Positions 24,576 through 33,100 of a stretch of 62,697 bases of DNA are shown here, in pieces. The translations under genes and the position numbers were made by a program. Numbering within the stretch: the first letter of the stretch is position 1; the number at the start of each line of letters is the position of its first letter. This DNA comes from Ilumatobacter sp. (GTDB taxonomy: Bacteria; Actinomycetota; Acidimicrobiia; Acidimicrobiales; Ilumatobacteraceae): the NCBI GenBank assembly GCA_020439405.1, contig JAGQSS010000002.1, forward strand, positions 1-62,697, in the 5' to 3' direction. Under the pieces are notes generated by a model. It made no database searches. It had not been told where the DNA came from and saw only the letters and a list, made by a program, of their open reading frames with translations.

Positions 24576-27280
24576 ACGCCCCATTGGCGGACCCGGCGTC
24601 GTCGCGTCGCCTGCTGACCACGAAGTTGCACCCGCCGCGGTCGAGGAGCGACGTCGTCGAGCGTCCGCGTCTCACGGAGCGTCTCAGCGGCAGCCATCGG
24701 CCGGCGCTCACGCTCGTGTCGGCACCCGCCGGCTTCGGGAAGTCCACCCTGCTCGGCGAGTGGTGCGCGCGCACGACCGCCGCCGACCGAGCATGCGCCT
24801 GGCTCTCGCTCGATACGAACGACGACGACCCCGTCCGATTCGCCACCTACCTGGTCGCCGCACTGACGGACGCCGGGGTCGGCAACGAGGCGGCCCACCT
24901 GCTCGAGACGGGCGAGCCGTTGGCGGCCGTCGTGACCGCCGTCGTCAACGACGTGGCGCACGCCGGGGACGACGTCACGATGTTCCTCGACGACTACCAC
25001 TCGATCGGTGTCGCCGCCGTCCACGACGCCGTCGCCGTCCTCGTCGAGCAGGCGCCCCCGGGGTTCCACCTCGTCATCGCGACGCGAGCCGATCCGCCGC
25101 TCCCTCTCGCCCGGTGGCGAGCCCGCGGTGATCTGCTCGAGGTGCGGGCGGCCGACCTCCGGTTCCGGCACGACGAGGTCACCGCATATCTCGACGGTGC
25201 CCTCGACCGGCCGCTCGCCGCCGCCGACACCGCCATCCTGGGCGAACGTACCGAGGGATGGATCGCCGCCCTGCAACTCGCGACGCTCTCGCTCCGCGAT
25301 CGTGACGACACCGCCTCGTTCGTGCGCGGTTTCGCCGGCGACGATCGGTTCGTCCTCGACTACCTCGTCGACGAGGTGCTCGATCACCAGACGGCCCCGG
25401 TGCGGCGCTTCCTGCTGACGACATCGGTGCTCGATCGGCTGAGCGGATCGCTGTGCGACGAACTCACCGGCGACAGCGACGGCCAGCGGATGCTCGAACA
25501 GCTCGACCGTGCGAACCTGTTCGTCGTCCCCCTCGACGACCGACGCCAGTGGTACCGGTATCACCACCTGTTCGCCGACGTGCTCCGGGTTCGCTTGCTC
25601 GACGAATCACCCGGTGAGGCGGCCGACCTCCATCGTCGGGCGAGCGTCTGGTTCGACCGGCACGGCGACGCGGGCGAGGCCATTCGTCACGCCTTCGCCG
25701 GCGACGACGACGGCCGCGCCGCCGAGTTGGTCGAACGCGCCGCCCCCGAGATGCGCCGGACACGCCAGGAGGCGACGCTGCGGCGATGGCTCGAGACCCT
25801 GCCGACCACGCTCTACGCCGACCGCCCGGTGCTCGGGATCGCACTCGTCGGGGCGCGGATGGCGAGCGGCGATCCGTCCGGTGTCGGCCCGCTCCTCGAC
25901 GAGGCGGAACGTTGGCTCGACGCCACCACGGGAGCCGACGACGCGACGCGACCGATCGTGTTCGACCTCGACGAATTCGACGCCCTGCCGGCGCAGATCG
26001 CCGTCTATCGGGCCGCGTTGGCGCTCCTCGACGGCGACATCGCCGCGACGAGACGCCACGCGACACGAGCGGTCGAACTCGCCCGACCCGACGATCACCT
26101 CCGTCGCGGTGCCGCTTCGGCCCTGATCGGCCTGGCAGCGTGGACGTCCGGCGATCTCGAGACGGCGGCCGGCGCGTACACCGACTCGATCGAACACCTG
26201 CGGCTCGGCGGATTCGTCGCCGACGTCCTCGGATGTTCGCTCGCGGCCGGGGACATCGCGATCGCACGCGGCCGGCTCGCCGAGGCCGGCCGCACCTACG
26301 AGTGGGCGCTCCGTCTGGCCGCCGAGCACGGCGCGGTTCGCGGTCCTGGTGACATGCGCGTCGCGCTCGCCGACCTGGCGCTCGAGCGTGGCCACCTCGA
26401 CGTCGCGGCCGAGCAGCTCCGGCTGGCGGACGACCTCGGCGAACGGGCCGGCTTGCCCCAGTTCGCCTACCGATTCCGGGCGGCGACGGCCCGGCTCGCG
26501 CTCGCCCGCGGCGAAACCGAGCGGGCGATCGAGGCGATGGAGGGTGCGGCGCGGCGCTATTTCACCGACTTCTCGCCACCGGTGCGACCCGTCGACGCCG
26601 AACTCGCTCGGTGCCACTTGGCGGCGGGGGACACCAGCGCCGCCATGGAGTGGGTCCGAGAGCAGGGTCTCGCCATCGACGACCAGGTGTCGTACCTCGG
26701 CGAGTACGAGCACGTGACCCTGGCGATGGTGCTGTTCGCCACGGGGCACGGCACCGCCGATCTCGTGGAGATGCTCGGACGGTGGGGCGATGCCGCTCGC
26801 GCCGGCGGTCGGTGGTCGGCGGTGATCGAGATCGAGACCCTTCTCGCCGTGGTGTACGACAGCATCGGTGACCGACCGGCCGCCGCCGAGGCACTCGAGC
26901 GGGCGCTCCAGCTCGCGGCGCCCGAATCGCGGGCGTGCGCCGTGTTGGGCGTGCACCCGCGAGTCGTCGATCTGCTGCGATCGATCGGTGGCGAGTCCGC
27001 ATCGGCGACGTTCGCCCGACGACTCGCCGACCTGGCCTCGGCGCGTGCGCAACCGCCGTCGCAGTCGGCCCGGGCCGGCGCGCGGCTCGTCGACGGGCTG
27101 AGCGAGCGAGAACTCGACGTCCTCCGTCTGCTGCGCAGCGAGTTGTCGGGCCCCGAGATCGCGCGTGAGTTGCACGTGTCGGTCAACACGCTGCGGACCC
27201 ACACCAAGAGCATCTACACCAAGCTCGGCGCGACGAGCCGACGCGAGGCGGTCCGCCTCGCCGCCGAGTACGGCTACTGA
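24572..27280 (+). CDS. MalT/LAL-type LuxR-family ATPase regulator
   Basis: 902 residues. N-terminal STAND-type ATPase with Walker A SAPAGFGKSTLL (about 47-58) and Walker B-like DVTMFLDDYHSIG (about 131-143); EGWIAALQLATLSL and YHHLFADVLRVRL as in MalT; helical TPR-like sensor region in the middle; LuxR helix-turn-helix at the end (GLSERELDVLRLLRSELSGP, ELHVSVNTLRTHTKSIYTKL, about 842-900). Large one-component activators of this kind respond to a ligand bound by the TPR region. Translationally coupled to the XRE-cupin gene; followed by a small protein and DUF4386 membrane protein that are likely targets. Confidence 0.93.
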   Translation: MNAPLADPASSRRLLTTKLHPPRSRSDVVERPRLTERLSGSHRPALTLVSAPAGFGKSTLLGEWCARTTAADRACAWLSLDTNDDDPVRFATYLVAALTDAGVGNEAAHLLETGEPLAAVVTAVVNDVAHAGDDVTMFLDDYHSIGVAAVHDAVAVLVEQAPPGFHLVIATRADPPLPLARWRARGDLLEVRAADLRFRHDEVTAYLDGALDRPLAAADTAILGERTEGWIAALQLATLSLRDRDDTASFVRGFAGDDRFVLDYLVDEVLDHQTAPVRRFLLTTSVLDRLSGSLCDELTGDSDGQRMLEQLDRANLFVVPLDDRRQWYRYHHLFADVLRVRLLDESPGEAADLHRRASVWFDRHGDAGEAIRHAFAGDDDGRAAELVERAAPEMRRTRQEATLRRWLETLPTTLYADRPVLGIALVGARMASGDPSGVGPLLDEAERWLDATTGADDATRPIVFDLDEFDALPAQIAVYRAALALLDGDIAATRRHATRAVELARPDDHLRRGAASALIGLAAWTSGDLETAAGAYTDSIEHLRLGGFVADVLGCSLAAGDIAIARGRLAEAGRTYEWALRLAAEHGAVRGPGDMRVALADLALERGHLDVAAEQLRLADDLGERAGLPQFAYRFRAATARLALARGETERAIEAMEGAARRYFTDFSPPVRPVDAELARCHLAAGDTSAAMEWVREQGLAIDDQVSYLGEYEHVTLAMVLFATGHGTADLVEMLGRWGDAARAGGRWSAVIEIETLLAVVYDSIGDRPAAAEALERALQLAAPESRACAVLGVHPRVVDLLRSIGGESASATFARRLADLASARAQPPSQSARAGARLVDGLSERELDVLRLLRSELSGPEIARELHVSVNTLRTHTKSIYTKLGATSRREAVRLAAEYGY

Positions 27281-27387
27281 CGCACCGCGCCGCCGCTCGG
27301 CGTCGACCCGCCGGCACCTCGATCACCCGGTCGAAATCACCAGATGATGTGAGGCGCGCTCACCACGTCGCTTCGTACGGTCCTCAC

Positions 27388-27678
27388 GTGACCGAGCACG
27401 ACCCCGACACCGAGACGACTCCGGCACCGGACGGACCCGGCCACGACCCCATCCACCGATACGAGATCAGGGTCCAAGGGCGCCTCGCCGCTCGCTGGGC
27501 GGCATGGTTCGACGGGCTCGAGGTGACCGATGCCGGAGACGGCACGACGGTCCTCGCCGGACCCGTCGTCGACGACGCAGCCCTCCACGGCGTCCTGCAG
27601 AAACTGCGGGACATCGGCGTGCCCCTGCTCTCACTGACCCAGCTCCCCGACGACACCACCCGAACCGAAAGGCTCTGA
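27388..27678 (+). CDS. conserved small protein, function unknown
   Basis: 96 residues from GTG 27388. The C-terminal 65 residues form a compact alpha/beta pattern: HRYEIRVQGRLAARWAAWFD, then GTTVLAGPVVDDAALHGVLQ and KLRDIGVPLLSLTQL. This type of small protein recurs in actinobacteria beside LuxR/MalT regulators and DUF4386 genes (from memory). No membrane segment or signal. Two bases before the DUF4386 ATG, so surely co-transcribed. It may be a partner or modulator of the membrane protein; that is a guess. Confidence 0.8.
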   Translation: MTEHDPDTETTPAPDGPGHDPIHRYEIRVQGRLAARWAAWFDGLEVTDAGDGTTVLAGPVVDDAALHGVLQKLRDIGVPLLSLTQLPDDTTRTERL

Positions 27679-27679
27679 C

Positions 27680-28471
27680 ATGCAGACGCAACCCACCATC
27701 CGACCGACCATCGACTCGACCACCGACCCGACCACCGATTCGACGATGACGCCACTCCGCAGGGCGGCGTTGATCGCCGGTGTCGCCTACATCGGCACGT
27801 TCATCTTCTCGATCCCGGTCAAGTTCGGGCTCTGGAAGGACGCGCTCGACGAGCCGAACTTCGTCCTCGGAGCAGGGAGCGACGCCGGCGTGCCGATGGG
27901 CGCGCTGTTCGAGATCCTGACCGCACTCACCGGCGTGATCACAGGCGTCTCCCTCTACGTCGTCGCCAAGCGGTACAGCGTCCGCTCGGCGCTCGGCTTC
28001 GTCACGACGCGGGTGATGGAGGCCGGCCTGATCTTCACCGGTGTGCTCGCGATCATGTCGATGTACACGCTTCGTCAGGACGGCGTCGCGGGTTCGGATC
28101 CCGGCTCGCTCCTGGTCACGGGGCGGACCCTGCTGGCCGTCCACGACTGGACCTTCCTGCTCGGTCCCGGCGTCATGGCATCGCTGAACGCGCTGCTGAT
28201 CGGCTCGGTCATGTACCGCTCGCGGTTGTTGCCCCGCTGGATTCCGACACTCGGCCTGATCGGGTCGCCGCTCCTGATCGTCTCGAACACGGCGACGCTG
28301 TTCGGCGTGTGGGAGCAGACCTCCGGCCCGGCGATGCTGCTCGTGCTGCCGATCGCGATCTGGGAGTTCTCCTTCGGTGTCTACATGACGGTCAAGGGCT
28401 TCCGCCCGACCGGCGAGATGGACGCCACCTACTCCGACGTCGACGTCCGCCCCGAGCTCGTCGCCGCCTGA
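27680..28471 (+). CDS. DUF4386 family membrane protein
   Basis: 263 residues. An N-terminal Thr/Asp/Pro-rich stretch (about 1-22, repeated TDPTTDS) precedes about six membrane helices (RRAALIAGVAYIGTFIFSIP, FEILTALTGVITGVSLYVV, EAGLIFTGVLAIMSMY, GPGVMASLNALLIGSVMY, MLLVLPIAIWEFSFGVYMTV). DUF4386, unknown role. ATG 27680 follows the small gene's stop directly. Ends at a strong hairpin shared with the convergent cupin gene. Confidence 0.87.
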   Translation: MQTQPTIRPTIDSTTDPTTDSTMTPLRRAALIAGVAYIGTFIFSIPVKFGLWKDALDEPNFVLGAGSDAGVPMGALFEILTALTGVITGVSLYVVAKRYSVRSALGFVTTRVMEAGLIFTGVLAIMSMYTLRQDGVAGSDPGSLLVTGRTLLAVHDWTFLLGPGVMASLNALLIGSVMYRSRLLPRWIPTLGLIGSPLLIVSNTATLFGVWEQTSGPAMLLVLPIAIWEFSFGVYMTVKGFRPTGEMDATYSDVDVRPELVAA

Positions 28472-28511
28472 CCGCAACGGTCCCACACGGTCCTGTGATC
28501 GGCGCCATTTC

Positions 28512-28549
28512 GAACCTGTCGGTCGATGTCTGGCATCGACCGACACGTT
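28512..28549. terminator. strong bidirectional hairpin
   Basis: TGTCGGTCGATG-TCTGG-CATCGACCGACA is a perfect 12-bp stem (28517-28545), extended by GAAC/GTTC pairs beyond one C-C mismatch. It sits between the convergent DUF4386 and cupin genes. No T tract, as is common for actinobacterial terminators. Confidence 0.75.
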
Positions 28550-28557
28550 CGCGCCGG

Positions 28558-28959
28558 TCAGCGCGCCACGATCGTCAGCCCGCTCCGCCGTCCGTGGACC
28601 GTGAAGTACGTCAGGCCGTCGGCACCCGCTCGGATCGACCGCTCGACGCCGCGTGGAAGCAGGCAGGCCGAGCCTGCCGTGACCCGGACCTCGTGATGGT
28701 CGATCAGCACGACGCCCGAGCCGGCGACCGCGACGACGAAAACGTCGACCTCGTCGTTCGTGTGGCGGCCGATCTCGTCGCCGCCGGGGAGCCGGACGAG
28801 GTTCGCGTCGAGATCGCCGCCGTGGGGAAGGCTCCACACTGCCCCTCGGACCATGGGATCGACGTCGGCGACGTCCACGATGATCGGTCCCTCCGAGCGG
28901 AGATCGAGTTCGTCGTCGAGGTGTGCCCAGCACGCGGGTTCGCCGCCGAGTTCGCTCAT
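28558..28959 (-). CDS. small cupin-domain protein
   Basis: 133-residue single-domain cupin: VRLPGGDEIGRHTNDEVDVFVV (cupin motif 1 with His and Glu), GSACLLPRGVERSIRAGADGLTYFTVH (motif 2). Likely binds a metal; enzymatic or sensory role is not told by sequence. Start ATG 28959. Divergent from the YihY-type gene. Confidence 0.82.
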   Translation of the reverse strand: MSELGGEPACWAHLDDELDLRSEGPIIVDVADVDPMVRGAVWSLPHGGDLDANLVRLPGGDEIGRHTNDEVDVFVVAVAGSGVVLIDHHEVRVTAGSACLLPRGVERSIRAGADGLTYFTVHGRRSGLTIVAR

Positions 28960-29065
28960 CGGTCGCTCCTGTCTCGCTCGTCTCGTGCCGACCGGGCGGT
29001 GCGCTCTGCCGCCCGACGGTGATCGTAGGATGCACCGCACCCCCGAAGCCGATCGGATCAGGAGC

Positions 29066-30109
29066 ATGGACGAGGCGCCGAACGGCGACACCGAAGATCT
29101 GGACGACCCTGTCGACCGTGTCGACGACGAGGACGACGGCGTCGAGGTCGACGTCGTCGGGCGCGGTGCCCAACGTACGGCGGCGCTGCAGGCGCGGGGA
29201 CGGGTGATCTCCGAGCGGGCGAAGGCCCACGTCGAGGTGCTGCGCGGCCGATCGAAGATCGTCGACCTCGGCTTCCGGGTGTACGACCGCGACCGCGAGG
29301 CGGCCGGCACCCTGCTCGGCAGCGCGCTCGCGTTGCGCCTGTTCTTGTTCTTCGTCCCGCTGATCCTGTTCTCGGTCGGTCTCGCCGGCATCGTCGCCCG
29401 GCTGACGGGGTACGACACGTTCTCGTCCGACGCCGGCATCACGGGCACGATCGGCGACCAGATCGACACAGCGTTCGAGCAGGGGGGTGCCTCGGCCTGG
29501 TTCGTCTGCCTCGCCGGTCTCGTCGGGATGGCGACGGCCGGGTACTCGCTGTCGCGGGCGCTGATCGTGTCGAGTGCGTTGTCGTGGAAGATGGGCGGCA
29601 AGCAGAAGACCACCTTCGGGGTCATCGGGACGATCGTCGGCCTGATCGCCTGTATCGGGCTGGTTGCCGCCATCATCAACAGCATCCGCGTCGCCAGCGG
29701 CGTCGCCGTGGCCTCGATGTCGTTCGTCGTGGTGGCGGCGATCTACGTGGTGCTGTGGATCTTCGTCTACCAGACACTGCCGCGAGCGACGACCGACCCG
29801 GGCGCCTCGCTGCCCGGTGCATTGCTCGCGTCGACCGCGCTCACCCTGCTCCAGGCGATCAGCACGCTGTACCTGCCGGGTGCGATCGAGCGCTCGTCGG
29901 AGCTCTACGGCGCGATCGGCGTCACCCTCGCGACCCTCGGTTGGGTCTACCTGCTCGGTCGGGTGATCGCGTTCTCGTTCTCCCTCAACGCCGTGGTCTT
30001 CGAACAGATCGGCAGTGTCTCGGAGATCGTCTTCGCAGTGCCCGGCGTGCGAGCGATCCCGCGTCGGTACCCGGTCGTCGCCCGCTACTTCGACCTCGGC
30101 GACGACTGA
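29066..30109 (+). CDS. YihY/BrkB-family inner-membrane protein
   Basis: 347 residues. Acidic N-terminal arm (about 1-50, Asp/Glu-rich), then about six helices: AGTLLGSALALRLFLFFVPLI is the family's first block, followed by ASAWFVCLAGLVGMATAGYS, VIGTIVGLIACIGLVAAI, FVVVAAIYVVLWIFVYQTLP, GAIGVTLATLGWVYLLGRVIAF. Matches YihY (once called ribonuclease BN), whose real role is unknown. Start could also be ATG 29030; the 29066 start follows AGGAG closely. Confidence 0.87.
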   Translation: MDEAPNGDTEDLDDPVDRVDDEDDGVEVDVVGRGAQRTAALQARGRVISERAKAHVEVLRGRSKIVDLGFRVYDRDREAAGTLLGSALALRLFLFFVPLILFSVGLAGIVARLTGYDTFSSDAGITGTIGDQIDTAFEQGGASAWFVCLAGLVGMATAGYSLSRALIVSSALSWKMGGKQKTTFGVIGTIVGLIACIGLVAAIINSIRVASGVAVASMSFVVVAAIYVVLWIFVYQTLPRATTDPGASLPGALLASTALTLLQAISTLYLPGAIERSSELYGAIGVTLATLGWVYLLGRVIAFSFSLNAVVFEQIGSVSEIVFAVPGVRAIPRRYPVVARYFDLGDD

Positions 30110-30173
30110 GCACACACATGGGGTCTCCGACCCCTGGTCGCTCGGGTACCGCTGTCGTGGCAGGCTGTGATCC

Positions 30174-32135
30174 ATGGGGGCCGACGCGGCGCAACTCGTG
30201 GACGAGGGCGAACTCGCCCTCGTCGCCGCGGGCGACGCGTTCGGGCGTCGAGACGTCGACGCCGTCGTCGCCCATCTCTCTGCGGCGGTCCGTGCGTTCA
30301 CGACCGCGGGCGAGCCCTGCCGGGCGGCGATGGCGTGTGTGCGGCTGGGTGACGCGATGGCGAACACGCTCGGCAATCTGACGGCGGCACGCGCCTGGTT
30401 CACCCGTGCCCGTCGGCTCGTCGCCGACCTCCCCGACTGCCCTGAGCAGGGGTGGGTCGCCGTCGCCGCGCTCGGTTGCGACGTCGACGATCCCGCTGAG
30501 TTGCTCGACTCGGCCGAGCTCGCGCTCGACCGGGCGCGGCGCTTCGGCGACGTGAACCTCGAGACCAAGGCACTCGCCGACGCCGGCCTCGCCCACGTCC
30601 AACTCGGCAGCATCGCAACCGGCATGGGCCTGCTCGACGAAGCCATGGCGCTGGCGTGCGGCCCCGCCGACGACGAGGACACCGCTGCGAAGTCGGTGTG
30701 TTCGTTCTTCACCGCCTGTTACCACGCAGCGGACTACGGCCGAGCCTTGTCGTGGGCCGATCTGCTCCGTCGTCGCGGGCTGATCGCCCACGAACGGCCG
30801 GGGCCGGTCTTCGTCTCGAGTCACTGCGACAGCGTGCAGGCCACCTTGCTCATGGAGCTCGGTCGGTGGACCGAGGCCGAACGGCTGCTCGAGCAGGCGA
30901 TCGTCGATTTCGAGTCGGTCCTGGGCATTCCGAGCTGGCATCCGGCGATCGCGCTCGCCGACCTCTGCGTGCGCCAGGGGCGGTTGGCGGACGCCGAGAC
31001 GCTGCTGATCGGGAAGGACCAGTCGATGGAGGCGCTCCTCCCGGCCGTGCGATTGTCGCTGGCACGGGGCGACCTCGAGTTGGCCAGGGCAGCCGCACGT
31101 CGGGGTGTCCAGGCGATGGCCGATGATCGTCTTCGCTCGGCGGAGCTGCTGACCACGCTCGCTCACATCGAACTCGGTCGTGGCGACGTGCCGGCGGCAC
31201 GGGCCGCGGCGGACGAGGCCCTCGATCGGCTGGCCGACTCGGTCGTGCAGCCGCTCATCGCCCGAGCGCGCTTGGCACGGGCGGACGTCGCTGCTCGGTC
31301 GTGCGATCTCGACGCCGCGATCGTCGGAGCGGCGATCGCCGTCGATCTCGGCAGACAGGCCGGTCTGGCGTGGATCGAGGTCGAGGCGCTGTTGGCCGTC
31401 GCTCGGCACCGGCGGACTGCCGGCGACACGTCGGGCGCGACCGTCGACGCACGCACAGCGGCGTCGGTGCTGGCCGGACTCGACGTCGTGTTGTCGCCCG
31501 AGCAACGCTCGTTCCTCGACGAGGTCGTCGGTCGATCCGCATCGTCGCCGTCGAGCGTCGAGCAGACCGCCGTGCTCGTCCGTGACGGGCGGTGGTGGGA
31601 CGTGTCGTTCGGGCAGACGTCGGTACGCGTCGCCGACACCAAGGGTCTGCGGTACCTCGCCGAACTCGTGGCAGCGCCGGGCGTCGAGCGTCACGCGCTC
31701 GACCTCGTCGACCGTATCGAGGGGGTCGATGTCGACGGGATCGATCGGCGGCGACTCGGCGACGCCGGCGAGGTGCTCGACGGACGGGCTCGCAGCGCGT
31801 ACCGGCGCGAGATCGAACGCCTGCGTGGCGAGATCGACACGGCGCTCGCGAGCGGATCGTTGGACGCGGCGGAAGCCATGCAGACCGAACTCGATGCGTA
31901 CGTCGCCGAGTTGTCGGCGGCGTTCGGGCTCGGTGGGCGGGCACGCCGCGCCGGATCTGCCACCGAGAAGGCCCGGTTGAACGTCACCCGCGCCCTCCGG
32001 GCCGCGATCCGTTCCTTGAACGAGGCGTTGCCGGCGATCGGCGCCGTGCTCGACCGCGGGGTTCGCACCGGGACCTACTGCGTCTTCGAACCGGCCGACG
32101 GCGACGGCGACATCGGCTGGATCGTTCAGTCGTGA
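30174..32135 (+). CDS. TPR-repeat regulator-like protein with C-terminal winged-helix-type domain
   Basis: 653 residues. Residues about 15-440 are helical TPR-like repeats (repeated A-x-x-x-L-x-x-A patterns such as GRWTEAERLLEQAIVDF and GDLELARAAARRGVQAM). Residues about 470-650 hold a domain found at the end of many actinobacterial ATPase/adenylate-cyclase regulators: WWDVSFGQTSVRVADTKGLRYLAELV and ARLNVTRALRAAIRSLNEALPAIGAVL. The NTPase domain usually seen in front is absent. No membrane segment. Function unknown; a transcription or signalling adaptor is plausible. Followed after 37 bases by the MBL-fold gene. Confidence 0.75.
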   Translation: MGADAAQLVDEGELALVAAGDAFGRRDVDAVVAHLSAAVRAFTTAGEPCRAAMACVRLGDAMANTLGNLTAARAWFTRARRLVADLPDCPEQGWVAVAALGCDVDDPAELLDSAELALDRARRFGDVNLETKALADAGLAHVQLGSIATGMGLLDEAMALACGPADDEDTAAKSVCSFFTACYHAADYGRALSWADLLRRRGLIAHERPGPVFVSSHCDSVQATLLMELGRWTEAERLLEQAIVDFESVLGIPSWHPAIALADLCVRQGRLADAETLLIGKDQSMEALLPAVRLSLARGDLELARAAARRGVQAMADDRLRSAELLTTLAHIELGRGDVPAARAAADEALDRLADSVVQPLIARARLARADVAARSCDLDAAIVGAAIAVDLGRQAGLAWIEVEALLAVARHRRTAGDTSGATVDARTAASVLAGLDVVLSPEQRSFLDEVVGRSASSPSSVEQTAVLVRDGRWWDVSFGQTSVRVADTKGLRYLAELVAAPGVERHALDLVDRIEGVDVDGIDRRRLGDAGEVLDGRARSAYRREIERLRGEIDTALASGSLDAAEAMQTELDAYVAELSAAFGLGGRARRAGSATEKARLNVTRALRAAIRSLNEALPAIGAVLDRGVRTGTYCVFEPADGDGDIGWIVQS

Positions 32136-32172
32136 CTGAACACACGGTGCGCTCGTTGAACGCCTTCAGGGC

Positions 32173-32924
32173 ATGAGCGACACCACCATCACACCCATTG
32201 CCTTCCAGCCCGCCGTCGACGAGATCGCCGACGGCGTCTTCCGCATCTCCACGTGGGTCCCCGAGGTCAGCGACTCGGGCTTCACGTTCAACCAGTTCCT
32301 GTTGACCGGCGACGAGCCGCTGTTGTTCCATACCGGCATGCGGGGCCTGTTCCCGCTGGTGGCGGAGGCCGTGTCGGCGGTCATCCCGATCGAGTCGTTG
32401 CGCTGGATCTCGTCGGCCACGTCGAGGCCGACGAGTCGGGTGCGGTGAACATGTGGCTCAACGCCGCACCGGACGCGCAGGTCGCCTACGGCGCGCTGGG
32501 GTGCGACATCTCCCTGAACGACTTGTGCGACCGTCCTCCCCGCGCCTTGCAGGACGGAGAGGTGCTCGACATCGGCGGTCATCGCCTTCGTCAGATCTCG
32601 ACGCCCCACGTGCCCCACGGTTGGGAAGCGCAAGCGTTGTTCGACGAGACGACCGGCACGCTGTTGTGTGGTGACCTGCTGACCCACGTCGGCTACGGCC
32701 CGGCACTGACGAGTGGCGACGTCCTCTCACCCGCGCTCGAGGCAGAAGGGGCCTTCCGTGCCACGGCGATGGCGCCGCACACGGGCGCGGTGCTCCGCTC
32801 GCTGGGCGATCTCGAACCGACCACGTTGGCGATCATGCACGGCTCGGCCTTCGAGGGCGACGGCCGGAGCGTGCTGTACGACATGGCCGACGCCTACGAG
32901 GCCCTTGCCGCCGCAGCGATCTGA
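32173..32924 (+). pseudogene. MBL-fold (ODP-type) metallo-protein, broken by a one-base frameshift
   Basis: Metallo-beta-lactamase-fold protein of about 250 residues if repaired. First frame from ATG 32173 reads [39 protein letters not shown] and IESLRWIS, then goes out of frame; the next frame continues [15 protein letters not shown] (HxExD metal motif), ISTPHVPHGWEAQALFDE, LLCGDLLTHVG (Asp ligand) and LAIMHGSAFEGDG (last His). One extra base at about 32413 would give RWISFGHVEAD, the family's usual stretch. All metal ligands are therefore kept. This is the di-iron flavodiiron-like/ODP branch of the fold, which senses or reduces O2 or NO in some systems; role here unknown. Confidence 0.85.
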
Positions 32925-33076
32925 TCGTCGCGACCTCTGCGGACGGTCAGCCGGTTCGTCCGCGGCCCACGCCGGCGGCGGTCTCGTCGACCGACATCAT
33001 GGCGTCGACGAGTGCGGTCACGAGATCGGCGCGGCGCGGATCGCTCGCCGAGCGTATCTCCGACGTGGTGTCACGC

Positions 33077-33092
33077 CATAAGTCAATTTATG
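33077..33092. promoter_or_regulatory. AT-rich palindromic operator/promoter candidate
   Basis: CATAAGTCAATTTATG: arms CATAA and TTATG are perfectly complementary, standing out in a very GC-rich context and ending 8 bases before the GTG start of the monooxygenase gene. The 176 bases between the MBL-fold gene and 33101 hold no convincing gene. Likely operator for the TetR at 34245 that closes the same operon. Confidence 0.5.
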
Positions 33093-33100
33093 CTGACCCG

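Noticed and set aside
25505..25530. GAAC..GTTC-like motif as a second SOS box
   Set aside because: Inside the LuxR coding region with only a two-base gap between half-sites; not a LexA site.
27467..30712. 1081-codon open frame on the minus strand
   Set aside because: Antisense to small protein, DUF4386, YihY and the TPR gene; composition is low-complexity Arg/Asp-rich and no domain is seen.
32925..33076. Possible short minus-strand gene between the MBL-fold and monooxygenase genes
   Set aside because: A frame of about 40 codons exists but has no start with a ribosome site and no recognisable sequence.
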